From assembly GCA_946631935.1 (NCBI GenBank), contig CAMPAP010000052.1, forward strand, positions 1 to 8,359: a DNA stretch of 8,359 bases, in the 5' to 3' direction. Each line of letters opens with the position of its first letter. Position 1 is the stretch's first letter. Positions 1-5,786 of this stretch are shown one piece after another. Made by a program: the position numbers and the translations under genes. The notes under the pieces were generated by a model that did not search any database, had not been told where the DNA came from, and was given only the letters and a program-made list of their open reading frames with translations. The DNA comes from an uncultured Lachnospiraceae bacterium. Lineage in GTDB: Bacteria; Bacillota; Clostridia; Lachnospirales; Lachnospiraceae.

Positions 1-1949
1 GCCATTATCCTGGCAGAAAGAGGAATGACCTCTCCGTGAAGTCCTTCGGGATAACCCTTGCCGTCCCATCTCTCATGGTGATAGGCAGCCATGTTCCTTG
101 CTTCCTTCAGATAGTTCTCACCCTGGACAGTGCTTATGGCATTCTCAAGAATCTTCTTTCCCGCCGTTGTATGTGTCTTCATGATCTCGTACTCTTCGTC
201 AGTAAGCTTACCCGGCTTATTGAGGACGGCATCGGGGATATTGATCTTACCAACATCGTGAAGAGGCGCACTCATGACAGCATCGGACTTGAACTTGGGC
301 GTTAGTTTTTCAGAGTAATATCCTTTTCTTTCAAGTCCGTCAAGAATGATCTTTACGTATGCTGCCGTCTTCTGGACATGGGCACCTGTATCTGAGTCCC
401 TGCTTTCAACCATATCCGCCATGGTAATGATAAGACCGCTCTGCATCTTGGCAGTGCCCTCTGCAAATCTTCTTACATCCCTGGTCTGTTCCGCCATTCC
501 AAGGGCAAGATTACAGATGGACTGATAAAGCACTTCAGTCTCATCGCCCGTATGAATATCAAGAGAGCGGAGTTTTTTTACATTCTCATCAAGGCTCTCC
601 TGATCGGAATCGTTAAAAAAGAGAGAATTGGCACATGCCGCGATGGAACTGATGGGATAGACGATATTCATCTCCGAGGTCCACAGTCCGTATGCAAAAA
701 CAAGGATCATGAATCCGGAAAGAATAAGAAGCGCTCTTATGACAAAATCCCTTACATAACCTGCCATATACTGAAGAGAAACATCGGCGCAGGCATAGCA
801 GGCGCATTTTCCCGCACTGTTATACACGGGATAATAAACAGTCATGACCCATCCGCTTGTATCATCGGACTCAATGGGATCTATCATCTCCCCGGCAAAA
901 AGAGCCGGCAGATAGGGATAAAAAGCTTCTTCGAATTCCACCACGGTTCCGGGTTCAATTGCTTCTGAATCCTCAGCATCAAGATCGAAGACGAAATGAC
1001 ATCCGTCCTCCTGTATCTTAACAACATAGAGATAATAAACTCCCGAAGCGCCCTCCCTTATCTTATAGAGCATATCCCGGGTCTCTTTATATCCTTCGGC
1101 ATCAAATCCGTTCTCAAGATAGTCGCCTACCCTGCCACCGTCTATGATGCTTGCCGCAAACTTAGCCGCATTCCACGCATTCTGTGTCTTATCGGCTTTT
1201 TCATTGTTAAAATAAAGGCGCATGCCCACAAAGGCGATTATGAAAGAAAGTCCCACGGACACAACCATAAGGATCATGGTGATCCTGGTCCTCAAAGAAA
1301 AATGTACTTTCCGGCTGAGCTTATTGCTGGCTTCTATCTCGCTTGAAGAAAGAGGCTTCTGTTTCCAGCATCCGTCACGGATCTCTTCCTTTTTTTCCTC
1401 AGGGATATAATGCATCACAAGAACGGAAAGACCTATGGAAAAGCCCTTGTCGATAATATTTAAGATTATCAGCACAAAGATGAAAGCATATGCTTCCCCG
1501 ATACCTGAAGATATGGTGATGGCATTTACAGTCTCAATAACAATGGGATAATCCGTCTTTCCCACGAAAAACCACTGTATCAGTCCGCTTGAAAGGCCGC
1601 TTATAAGCGCAATACCTATGATGAAGACTACTGCATTTGTGATCCTGTTAATGGTATATTTCCTGACATACCAGGCTGTATAGATAGCAATGAGAATATT
1701 TACAAGAACAAAGTACGGAGCGTCGGGATTGAAAAAAAGGCAAAGAGCATTGGTGCACACTGCAGTGACGATTCCGGGATAAAGACCTCCCAAAGCCGCA
1801 ACAACAACGGTTCCGACAGTATCCAAATATAATGGAAGATCCAAAAGATGCTCAACAAAAGCAAGAATGACATTTAATGCGACACCACCTGCGATCAGGT
1901 ATCTCCGAAGCCATGAACCACTGTTATTAACAGGCAATCTGTCTTTCAA
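1..1949 (-). CDS. Membrane-bound HD-GYP domain cyclic-di-GMP phosphodiesterase with Cache-like sensor (3' end outside window)
   Basis: Probably hydrolyses cyclic di-GMP in the cytoplasm in response to a signal sensed at or outside the membrane. One unbroken minus-strand frame of about 649 codons runs off the left edge. Residues about 8-195 are very hydrophobic (five or six membrane helices) and include LDTVGTVVVAALGG, reminiscent of ECF transporter S-components. A helix at about 223-245, an extracytoplasmic Cache-like region (about 246-400) and a helix at about 401-423 follow. A HAMP-like linker leads to the HD-GYP domain from about 490: LHDVGK has the HD pair at residues 564-565 (bases 255-260), and HHERWDGKGYPEG has GYP at 632-634 (bases 48-56). 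The frame stops inside the usual LSARIMA segment, so only a short C-terminal part is missing. The TTG start has GGAGGGG six bases upstream. The HD-GYP call is firm; the substrate is inferred from the family, and the Cache and S-component assignments are by eye. Confidence 0.9.
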   Translation of the reverse strand, partial: MKDRLPVNNSGSWLRRYLIAGGVALNVILAFVEHLLDLPLYLDTVGTVVVAALGGLYPGIVTAVCTNALCLFFNPDAPYFVLVNILIAIYTAWYVRKYTINRITNAVVFIIGIALISGLSSGLIQWFFVGKTDYPIVIETVNAITISSGIGEAYAFIFVLIILNIIDKGFSIGLSVLVMHYIPEEKKEEIRDGCWKQKPLSSSEIEASNKLSRKVHFSLRTRITMILMVVSVGLSFIIAFVGMRLYFNNEKADKTQNAWNAAKFAASIIDGGRVGDYLENGFDAEGYKETRDMLYKIREGASGVYYLYVVKIQEDGCHFVFDLDAEDSEAIEPGTVVEFEEAFYPYLPALFAGEMIDPIESDDTSGWVMTVYYPVYNSAGKCACYACADVSLQYMAGYVRDFVIRALLILSGFMILVFAYGLWTSEMNIVYPISSIAACANSLFFNDSDQESLDENVKKLRSLDIHTGDETEVLYQSICNLALGMAEQTRDVRRFAEGTAKMQSGLIITMADMVESRDSDTGAHVQKTAAYVKIILDGLERKGYYSEKLTPKFKSDAVMSAPLHDVGKINIPDAVLNKPGKLTDEEYEIMKTHTTAGKKILENAISTVQGENYLKEARNMAAYHHERWDGKGYPEGLHGEVIPLSARIM

Positions 1950-1955
1950 AATCCG

Positions 1956-1962
1956 CCCCTCC
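1956..1962 (-). promoter_or_regulatory. Strong Shine-Dalgarno that fixes a TTG start for the HD-GYP gene
   Basis: On the minus strand GGAGGGG lies six bases before a TTG codon (1949-1947). An in-frame ATG exists further upstream at 1994-1992, but it has no Shine-Dalgarno and lies three bases past the -10 box at 2002-1997. It would therefore be at or before the predicted transcript start. The TTG is the better start. Confidence 0.75.
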
Positions 1963-1996
1963 GAATATGTATGATCTTTACACTCTTTCAGCATTA

Positions 1997-2005
1997 ATTA
2001 TAACA
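1997..2005 (-). promoter_or_regulatory. Extended -10 promoter for the HD-GYP gene
   Basis: The minus strand reads TGTTATAAT, a perfect extended -10 element (TG-N-TATAAT). No good -35 hexamer is seen at normal spacing, which is typical of extended -10 promoters. Transcription would start near 1990, giving a leader of about 40 bases before the TTG start. It faces away from a promoter of the same sequence on the plus strand. Confidence 0.6.
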
Positions 2006-2033
2006 CAACAGCAGAATTCATTACATTAATTTA

Positions 2034-2042
2034 TGTTATAAT
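2034..2042 (+). promoter_or_regulatory. Extended -10 promoter for the NusG-II/Gx unit
   Basis: The plus strand reads TGTTATAAT, a perfect extended -10 element; the candidate -35 positions (around 2014-2020) are poor. The expected transcription start, about seven bases after the box, is near 2049, only a base or two before the ATG at 2051. The transcript is therefore predicted to be leaderless or almost so. Confidence 0.6.
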
Positions 2043-2050
2043 TCGGGTTG

Positions 2051-2455
2051 ATGAAAACCGAAAAAAACAGGGAAAAAATAACGTTTTTTATAATGACGGG
2101 CATTCTCCTTATGACCGCCCTTATATCCCTTGCCTTTATACTGATGAAAGGATCGGAAAGCGGCAGGACTACAGTCATAATATCGGAGGGAAAAGTCATC
2201 GGAAGATATGATCTTGACCTTATGGAAGGGGAAAAAAGGATCACTGTACAGCCTGAAGGAAGCCGGGGCTTTAACGAGATCCTCATAAGCAAAGAAGGGG
2301 TGTGCATTACAGATTCTGACTGCAAGGGAAAGGACTGCATAAAAACAGGAACCATCTCACATTTCGGAGAAACAATAGCATGCCTTCCCAACAGGCTCAT
2401 CATCACAATAACTTCGGATGACGAATACAGCGGATATGATGCCCGGACTTACTAG
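2051..2455 (+). CDS. NusG domain II-containing small membrane-anchored protein
   Basis: A 134-residue protein of unknown biochemical role. Residues about 11-32 form a single membrane helix after a charged, lysine-rich N-terminus, so the rest is probably outside the membrane. The C-terminal part matches the stand-alone NusG domain II family: a beta-rich region followed by VCITDSDCKGKDC and a CLPN motif, with cysteines at 85, 91, 96 and 111. Despite the name, these small Firmicutes proteins are not the transcription factor NusG; they lack its N-terminal NGN domain. The following gene encodes a Gx-family membrane protein, a pairing common in Clostridia and often seen beside FMN transferase or Rnf genes, none of which is visible here. 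ATG 2051 has no Shine-Dalgarno and almost no leader. TTG 2048 just before it and ATG 2093 are less likely starts; using 2093 would remove the charged N-terminus. Confidence 0.85.
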   Translation: MKTEKNREKITFFIMTGILLMTALISLAFILMKGSESGRTTVIISEGKVIGRYDLDLMEGEKRITVQPEGSRGFNEILISKEGVCITDSDCKGKDCIKTGTISHFGETIACLPNRLIITITSDDEYSGYDARTY

Positions 2456-2478
2456 TATAAGGATCATCAGAGCTTAAT

Positions 2479-2985
2479 ATGGACAAAAAAACCGTAAAAA
2501 CCGCATATATTGGACTTCTTTCAGCGCTGTCTTTGGGAATATACGCTTTGGAAAGCCTGATTCCTCCCGTACTTCCCATTCCGGGTATAAAACCGGGGCT
2601 TTCTAACATCATCACTCTTTATGCCCTGCGAAAACCGGGAAAAAAAGAAGCTGCCCTCATTCTTACTGTCAGGATCCTTCTTTCAGGGCTGTTATTCGGA
2701 AACGTACTGTCTGTTTTATACTCCTTTGCGGGAGGATATGCCGCACTGTTTACAGAACTTATCTGCGACTTTTTGCTAAAAAGGAAGCACCTGTATCTGA
2801 CAGGTGCTTTCGGCGGACTGTTTCATAATCTTTTCCAGCTGATCGCAGCTTTTTTCCTTATGGGCTCTGCGTATGTTTTTTCATACATGCCATATCTGGC
2901 CATATCAGGCATCATAACGGGACTTTTTACGGGCCTTGCCGCCCACTATCTGCTAAAGGTCAGGATCCCTTCGCATCCCCTTTGA
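2479..2985 (+). CDS. Gx transporter family protein (annotated as heptaprenyl diphosphate synthase component I)
   Basis: A 168-residue integral membrane protein with about five hydrophobic helices. It carries family hallmarks: an early glutamate followed by PP (ESLIPP, 25-30), then PGIKPGLSNI (35-44), and GLFHNLFQ (113-120). The family is often annotated as heptaprenyl diphosphate synthase subunit I, but its all-helical membrane layout resembles small-molecule transporter S-components, so a transport role is at least as likely; the substrate is unknown. It lies 23 bases after the NusG-II gene and is probably cotranscribed. The ribosome binding site is weak: AAGG lies about 15 bases upstream of the ATG. 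Its last 26 bases overlap the 3' end of the convergent folB-folK gene, and codons around 103-110 contain the apparent terminator of the opposing operon. Confidence 0.85.
   Translation: MDKKTVKTAYIGLLSALSLGIYALESLIPPVLPIPGIKPGLSNIITLYALRKPGKKEAALILTVRILLSGLLFGNVLSVLYSFAGGYAALFTELICDFLLKRKHLYLTGAFGGLFHNLFQLIAAFFLMGSAYVFSYMPYLAISGIITGLFTGLAAHYLLKVRIPSHPL
2778..2811 (-). terminator. Rho-independent terminator of the folate operon, inside the Gx gene
   Basis: On the minus strand AAGCACCTGT, a five-base loop (CAGAT) and ACAGGTGCTT form a perfect ten-base-pair stem (2809-2800 with 2794-2785), followed by CC and five Ts (2782-2778). The T tract lies only on the minus-strand exit side, so it should terminate leftward transcription from folB-folK, whose stop codon is about 150 bases upstream. 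There is no space for a terminator between the genes because they overlap. Confidence 0.6.
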
Positions 2986-3826
2986 CTCCGGTCTTTTCTT
3001 CAAGCTCCATGAGAAGCTGCATGACGGTCCTGTTAAAAAGCGGATGTCTGTAGCCCGGAGCTATCTCGGAAAGAGGCTTTAGAACAAAATATCTGTTCTG
3101 CATATCGATATGGGGTATCTGAAGACTTCCGTCCCCGTATACAAGGTCATCATAAAAAACTATGTCTATGTCCAGAGTCCTGGGTCCCCACTTTTTCTCC
3201 CTTACTCTTCCGTGGCTTTGCTCTATACCCTGGGTAAAAACAAGAAGATCTTTGGGACTGAGAAGAGTTGATACCTCTACGGCACAGTTAAGGAAATTAG
3301 GCTGCTCTTCATATCCGTAGGGAAGGGTCTCAGAGATGGAACTTACTCTTATGACATTGGTTGAGTTTTCGGCATCAAGTTCTTCAAGGGCTTTTCTTAA
3401 ATGATCCTCCCTGTCATCCATATTCGATCCGAGACTTAAAAGTGCCCTGTGACGGGTCATCTTCTTGGTAACTGAGACATAATCAAAGGGAAGAGGTATG
3501 GGAGCATTTGGCTTTTTTATCTCTATCACCACGGATTCTATAAGAGGATACTTAAGAAGTATATCCTTGCACAGCTCCTCAACCGCTGTCTCAAGAAGCT
3601 TAAATGTATTGTTAGTAAGGAAATCAGAGATGTGGGTGCACATCTGGCTGTAGTCGGTGGTAAGTACAAGCTCGTCCAAAACCGCTGCAGAGGATATATC
3701 CTCATACGCATCAACGCATACAAGAAAATCCTGGCCCTTCTCCGTCTCTTCGGGATATACGCCGTGACGGGCAAAGATCTTAAGATCTCTTATTCTTATA
3801 ACCGAATAATCCTTGTCACCTGCCAT
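2960..3826 (-). CDS. folBK: Bifunctional dihydroneopterin aldolase / HPPK (FolB-FolK fusion)
   Basis: A 288-residue cytoplasmic enzyme for two consecutive folate steps: cleavage of dihydroneopterin to 6-hydroxymethyl-dihydropterin plus glycolaldehyde, then pyrophosphorylation of that product with ATP. Residues 1 to about 122 are the FolB domain, with HGVYPEE (21-27), DYS around Tyr59, LLE (77-79) and the catalytic lysine region IKKPNAPIP (103-111). Residues about 127-288 are the FolK domain, with LSLGSN (130-135), PYGYEEQPNFLN (169-180) and RWGPRTLDLDI-like KKWGPRTLDIDI (211-222), in which Asp219 and Asp221 should bind magnesium. Both domains look complete. The ATG has GGAGG nine bases upstream (3840-3836), inside folP, and overlaps the folP end by 11 bases, suggesting translational coupling. 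Its own 3' end overlaps the convergent Gx gene by 26 bases. FolB-FolK fusions are known in Clostridia. Confidence 0.95.
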   Translation of the reverse strand: MAGDKDYSVIRIRDLKIFARHGVYPEETEKGQDFLVCVDAYEDISSAAVLDELVLTTDYSQMCTHISDFLTNNTFKLLETAVEELCKDILLKYPLIESVVIEIKKPNAPIPLPFDYVSVTKKMTRHRALLSLGSNMDDREDHLRKALEELDAENSTNVIRVSSISETLPYGYEEQPNFLNCAVEVSTLLSPKDLLVFTQGIEQSHGRVREKKWGPRTLDIDIVFYDDLVYGDGSLQIPHIDMQNRYFVLKPLSEIAPGYRHPLFNRTVMQLLMELEEKTGVKGDAKGS

Positions 3827-4619
3827 GCATTACCGCCTCCGTCATACGCAAAGCATCATGATTCATTTTAACATTGTGGACTCTTATGAACATCACACCG
3901 GCTTCAGCACACATGACAGATACGGCAGCTGTTGCGGCATCGGCATCCTTTGGCTCGATACCAAGGGATCTGCATATGACAGATTTTCTGCTGACACCCA
4001 TAAGCACCGGATATCCCATTGATACGAACTGATCCATATTTCCTATGATCTTAAGGTTCTGTTCATAGGTCTTTCCAAAGCCCACACCGGGATCGACTAT
4101 GATCCTGTCACTGCGGACTCCGGCTTCAAGGGCTATCCTTACGGATTCACCCAGTTCTCTTGCTATGTCATTTATCAGGTCACCGTAAAAAGTATCGTCA
4201 CTGTTATGAGTCAGGATACACATGGCACTGTATTCCGCACAGACCTTTGCCATCATGGGATCCTGTCTGAATCCCCATATATCATTGATGATATCGGCTC
4301 CCGCATCAAGAGCTCTTCTTGCCACCTCCGACTTGTATGTATCGACGGAAACGGGAACGTTAAAATATTTTCTGATCTCCCTGATGACGGGTACTACTCT
4401 TCCCAGCTCTTCTTTTTCTTCCGTGGGTGTGGCGCCGGGTCTTGTTGACTCTCCGCCCACATCTATTATGTCCGCCCCCTCTGAGACCATTTCCTCAACA
4501 TGTCTCAGGGCTGCATCGATATTATTAAATTTTCCGCCGTCAGAAAATGAATCAGGGGTGACATTAAGCACCCCCATGATAAATGTTTTCTTATCCCCGG
4601 CAAAATTCGAAATGTCCAT
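3816..4619 (-). CDS. folP: Dihydropteroate synthase
   Basis: A 267-residue TIM-barrel enzyme that joins 6-hydroxymethyl-dihydropterin pyrophosphate to p-aminobenzoate, giving dihydropteroate; it is the target of sulfonamides. Motifs in order are GVLNVTPDSFSDGG (16-29), the DVGGESTRPGA loop (53-63), SVDTYK (91-96), INDIWGF (111-117), DPGVGFGKTYEQN (176-188), GVSRKS (208-213) and RVHNV (246-250). Length and motif order are normal for the family. Two positions differ slightly from the usual pattern: the last motif has Asn249 where RVHDV is typical, while the Arg and His that hold the substrate are kept, and the segment THNSDD (137-142) replaces the common LMH-type segment. The ATG has GGAG seven bases upstream (4630-4627). 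The gene begins 39 bases after folE ends and overlaps folBK by 11 bases. Confidence 0.96.
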   Translation of the reverse strand: MDISNFAGDKKTFIMGVLNVTPDSFSDGGKFNNIDAALRHVEEMVSEGADIIDVGGESTRPGATPTEEKEELGRVVPVIREIRKYFNVPVSVDTYKSEVARRALDAGADIINDIWGFRQDPMMAKVCAEYSAMCILTHNSDDTFYGDLINDIARELGESVRIALEAGVRSDRIIVDPGVGFGKTYEQNLKIIGNMDQFVSMGYPVLMGVSRKSVICRSLGIEPKDADAATAAVSVMCAEAGVMFIRVHNVKMNHDALRMTEAVMHGR

Positions 4620-4658
4620 AAATACGCTCCGAACCGGATCTTACTGCTGAATATAAGA

Positions 4659-5219
4659 TCATCCGTTAATTAGTAAATCCATATACCTGCCTTCAAGTGC
4701 CGGATCTTCCTTAAAGACTCCTCTTGAAGCCACGGTCAGGGTCCTGCTTCCGGGCTTTTTTACTCCTCTCATGGTCATGCAGGTATGCTCTGCTTCCAAA
4801 ACAACAAGCACTCCCTTAGGTGTAAGAGTCTCCATAATGGCATCTGCGATCTGACGAGTCATATTCTCCTGGATCTGAAGCCTTCTTGCATAGATCTCAA
4901 CACACCTTGCAAGCTTGGAAAGTCCCACAACCCTGCCGTCCGGGATATATGCGATATGCGCCTTTCCGAAAAAAGGAAGCATGTGATGTTCACACATGGA
5001 ATAGAATGTTATATCCTTCTCGATGACCGGAGTGTTCTCGGAAACAGTAAAAAATGTACTCAGAACACCGGCAGGGTCCATATCATACCCTTCCATGATC
5101 TCTTCATACATACGTGCGATCCTTTCGGGAGTCATCAAAAGCCCCTCCCTGTCAGGATCTTCTCCTATAGCTTCTATGATAAGCCTTGCGGCCTCTTTTA
5201 TCTTATTCTGGTCAGTCAT
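4659..5219 (-). CDS. folE: GTP cyclohydrolase I
   Basis: A 186-residue enzyme, normally a homodecamer, that converts GTP to 7,8-dihydroneopterin triphosphate, the first committed step of pterin and folate synthesis. The zinc site is visible: Cys76 and His79 in MCEHHMLPF (75-83) and Cys147 in EHTCMTMRG (144-152). Other family motifs are EDPDREGLLMTPER (20-33), GRVVGLSKLAR (95-105) and the C-terminal SRGVF (165-169). Length is typical of bacterial FolE. It follows the PH-domain gene by 12 bases. No clear Shine-Dalgarno precedes the ATG (the leader reads CCTGATTTTGAA), so translation may depend on coupling to the gene upstream; the next in-frame Met is at residue 29, inside a conserved motif, so the chosen start is secure. 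No dihydroneopterin triphosphate pyrophosphatase is visible nearby. Confidence 0.97.
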   Translation of the reverse strand: MTDQNKIKEAARLIIEAIGEDPDREGLLMTPERIARMYEEIMEGYDMDPAGVLSTFFTVSENTPVIEKDITFYSMCEHHMLPFFGKAHIAYIPDGRVVGLSKLARCVEIYARRLQIQENMTRQIADAIMETLTPKGVLVVLEAEHTCMTMRGVKKPGSRTLTVASRGVFKEDPALEGRYMDLLING

Positions 5220-5231
5220 TTCAAAATCAGG

Positions 5232-5627
5232 TCAATTCAATGCATCATCAATATCACCGATCTCTCCGGATCCGATATCGAGCATATTGACAGTACGTCT
5301 CTTGAGCCTTGCCTCCTCTGATGTCTTAAGAAGATAATTCTTGATAGACTCGGAATGTCTGATATGGAGAAGGGTAAGCTCCTTATCCGTGGTATCTCCC
5401 GTATAGCATCTGATGGTTCCAAGTCCCAGGATCCTCTCAAGAAGAGATCTCTCAAGCTTTACATCAACGATCTTGTACATATAGCAGTCATTCTGAACGA
5501 GCTTGAAAAAACCGGACTTTACATTAAGCATATCTTCCTTCATGCGGTATACAGTAAAGGTCCAGGGAAGTCCGAAAAAGAGAAGACGCTTTCTTTCCAC
5601 ATATTCATATTCTTCATTCTTAGCCAT
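5232..5627 (-). CDS. Bacterial PH-domain protein (YdbS/bPH_2-like)
   Basis: A 131-residue protein and the first gene of the folate operon. A short charged N-terminus leads into a beta-rich region (about residues 13-101) that matches the bacterial pleckstrin-homology fold: WTFTVYRMKEDMLNVKSGFF (22-41) starts the strands, KLERSLLERILGLGTIRCY (57-75) is the characteristic central segment, and LLHIRHSESIKNYLL (86-100) is the usual closing motif. The tail (101-131) is polar. No membrane helix is present, unlike many YdbS-type proteins, so it is probably cytoplasmic or peripheral. Function is unknown and nothing in the sequence suggests a catalytic site. Its ATG has a strong GGGAGGT five bases upstream (5639-5633), and folE follows by 12 bases, so it is almost certainly cotranscribed with the folate genes. 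The fold assignment is by motif recognition only. Confidence 0.7.
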   Translation of the reverse strand: MAKNEEYEYVERKRLLFFGLPWTFTVYRMKEDMLNVKSGFFKLVQNDCYMYKIVDVKLERSLLERILGLGTIRCYTGDTTDKELTLLHIRHSESIKNYLLKTSEEARLKRRTVNMLDIGSGEIGDIDDALN

Positions 5628-5646
5628 AAGATACCTCCCATAATCC

Positions 5647-5660
5647 GTCGCAACCGCGAC
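5647..5660 (-). promoter_or_regulatory. Small inverted repeat in the folate operon leader
   Basis: GTCGC (5647-5651) and GCGAC (5656-5660) form a perfect five-base-pair GC-rich hairpin with a four-base loop. It lies between the predicted transcription start (near 5669) and the Shine-Dalgarno of the PH-domain gene. It could be a small leader hairpin or a protein site, or chance; it stands out as GC-rich in an otherwise AT-rich spacer. Confidence 0.35.
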
Positions 5661-5675
5661 ATTAATATAACGTAC

Positions 5676-5704
5676 ATTTTAGCAGATTACATAAAGCTTT
5701 TCCA
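5676..5704 (-). promoter_or_regulatory. Sigma-A-type promoter of the folate operon
   Basis: On the minus strand, TGGAAA (5704-5699; four of six matches to the -35 consensus) is separated by 17 bases from TAAAAT (5681-5676; five of six matches to the -10). Predicted transcription starts near 5669, giving a leader of about 42 bases that holds a small hairpin and the strong ribosome binding site. Confidence 0.45.
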
Positions 5705-5755
5705 TTAAAACGGAACAATTCTTTGTCATATCTTTTTTAAGATGAAAATATGTTG

Positions 5756-5761
5756 TAAAAT
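5756..5761 (+). promoter_or_regulatory. Candidate -10 box for the lipid kinase gene
   Basis: TAAAAT matches five of six -10 positions and would start transcription near 5768, leaving a leader of roughly 19 bases with room for the Shine-Dalgarno at 5776-5780. The -35 region is poor (a run of Ts at normal spacing). TTGTCA at 5723-5728 is a better -35 hexamer but is 27 bases away, so it does not fit this box. Confidence 0.3.
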
Positions 5762-5786
5762 CAGTTTATATTCACGGAGAAAGCAA

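Noticed and set aside
552..1410. Plus-strand open frames of up to 138 codons
   Set aside because: They lie entirely opposite the continuous HD-GYP frame, show no recognisable motifs and have no convincing ribosome binding sites.
1992..1994. ATG as the start of the HD-GYP protein
   Set aside because: It has no Shine-Dalgarno and lies three bases from the -10 box, so it would not be in the transcript from that promoter.
1950..2050. A c-di-GMP riboswitch upstream of the HD-GYP or NusG-II gene
   Set aside because: The predicted leaders are about 40 bases and about zero bases, too short for the aptamer, and no aptamer-like pairing is visible.
2026..2406. Minus-strand open frame of 126 codons opposite the NusG-II gene
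   Set aside because: The plus strand encodes a recognisable protein with conserved cysteines; the antisense frame has no motif.
2871..2886. GTATG, six Ts, CATAC inverted repeat as a terminator
   Set aside because: The T run forms the loop rather than following the stem, and the five-base-pair stem is weak; it is within coding sequence.
4222..4650. Plus-strand open frame of 142 codons opposite folP
   Set aside because: It is antisense to strongly conserved dihydropteroate synthase motifs and has no features of its own.
4785..5321. Plus-strand open frame of 178 codons opposite folE
   Set aside because: It is a shadow of folE and the end of the PH gene; its product matches no family and has unusual composition.
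5628..5786. A tetrahydrofolate riboswitch controlling the folate operon
   Set aside because: The leader is only about 42 bases and holds one small hairpin, far less than the THF aptamer needs.
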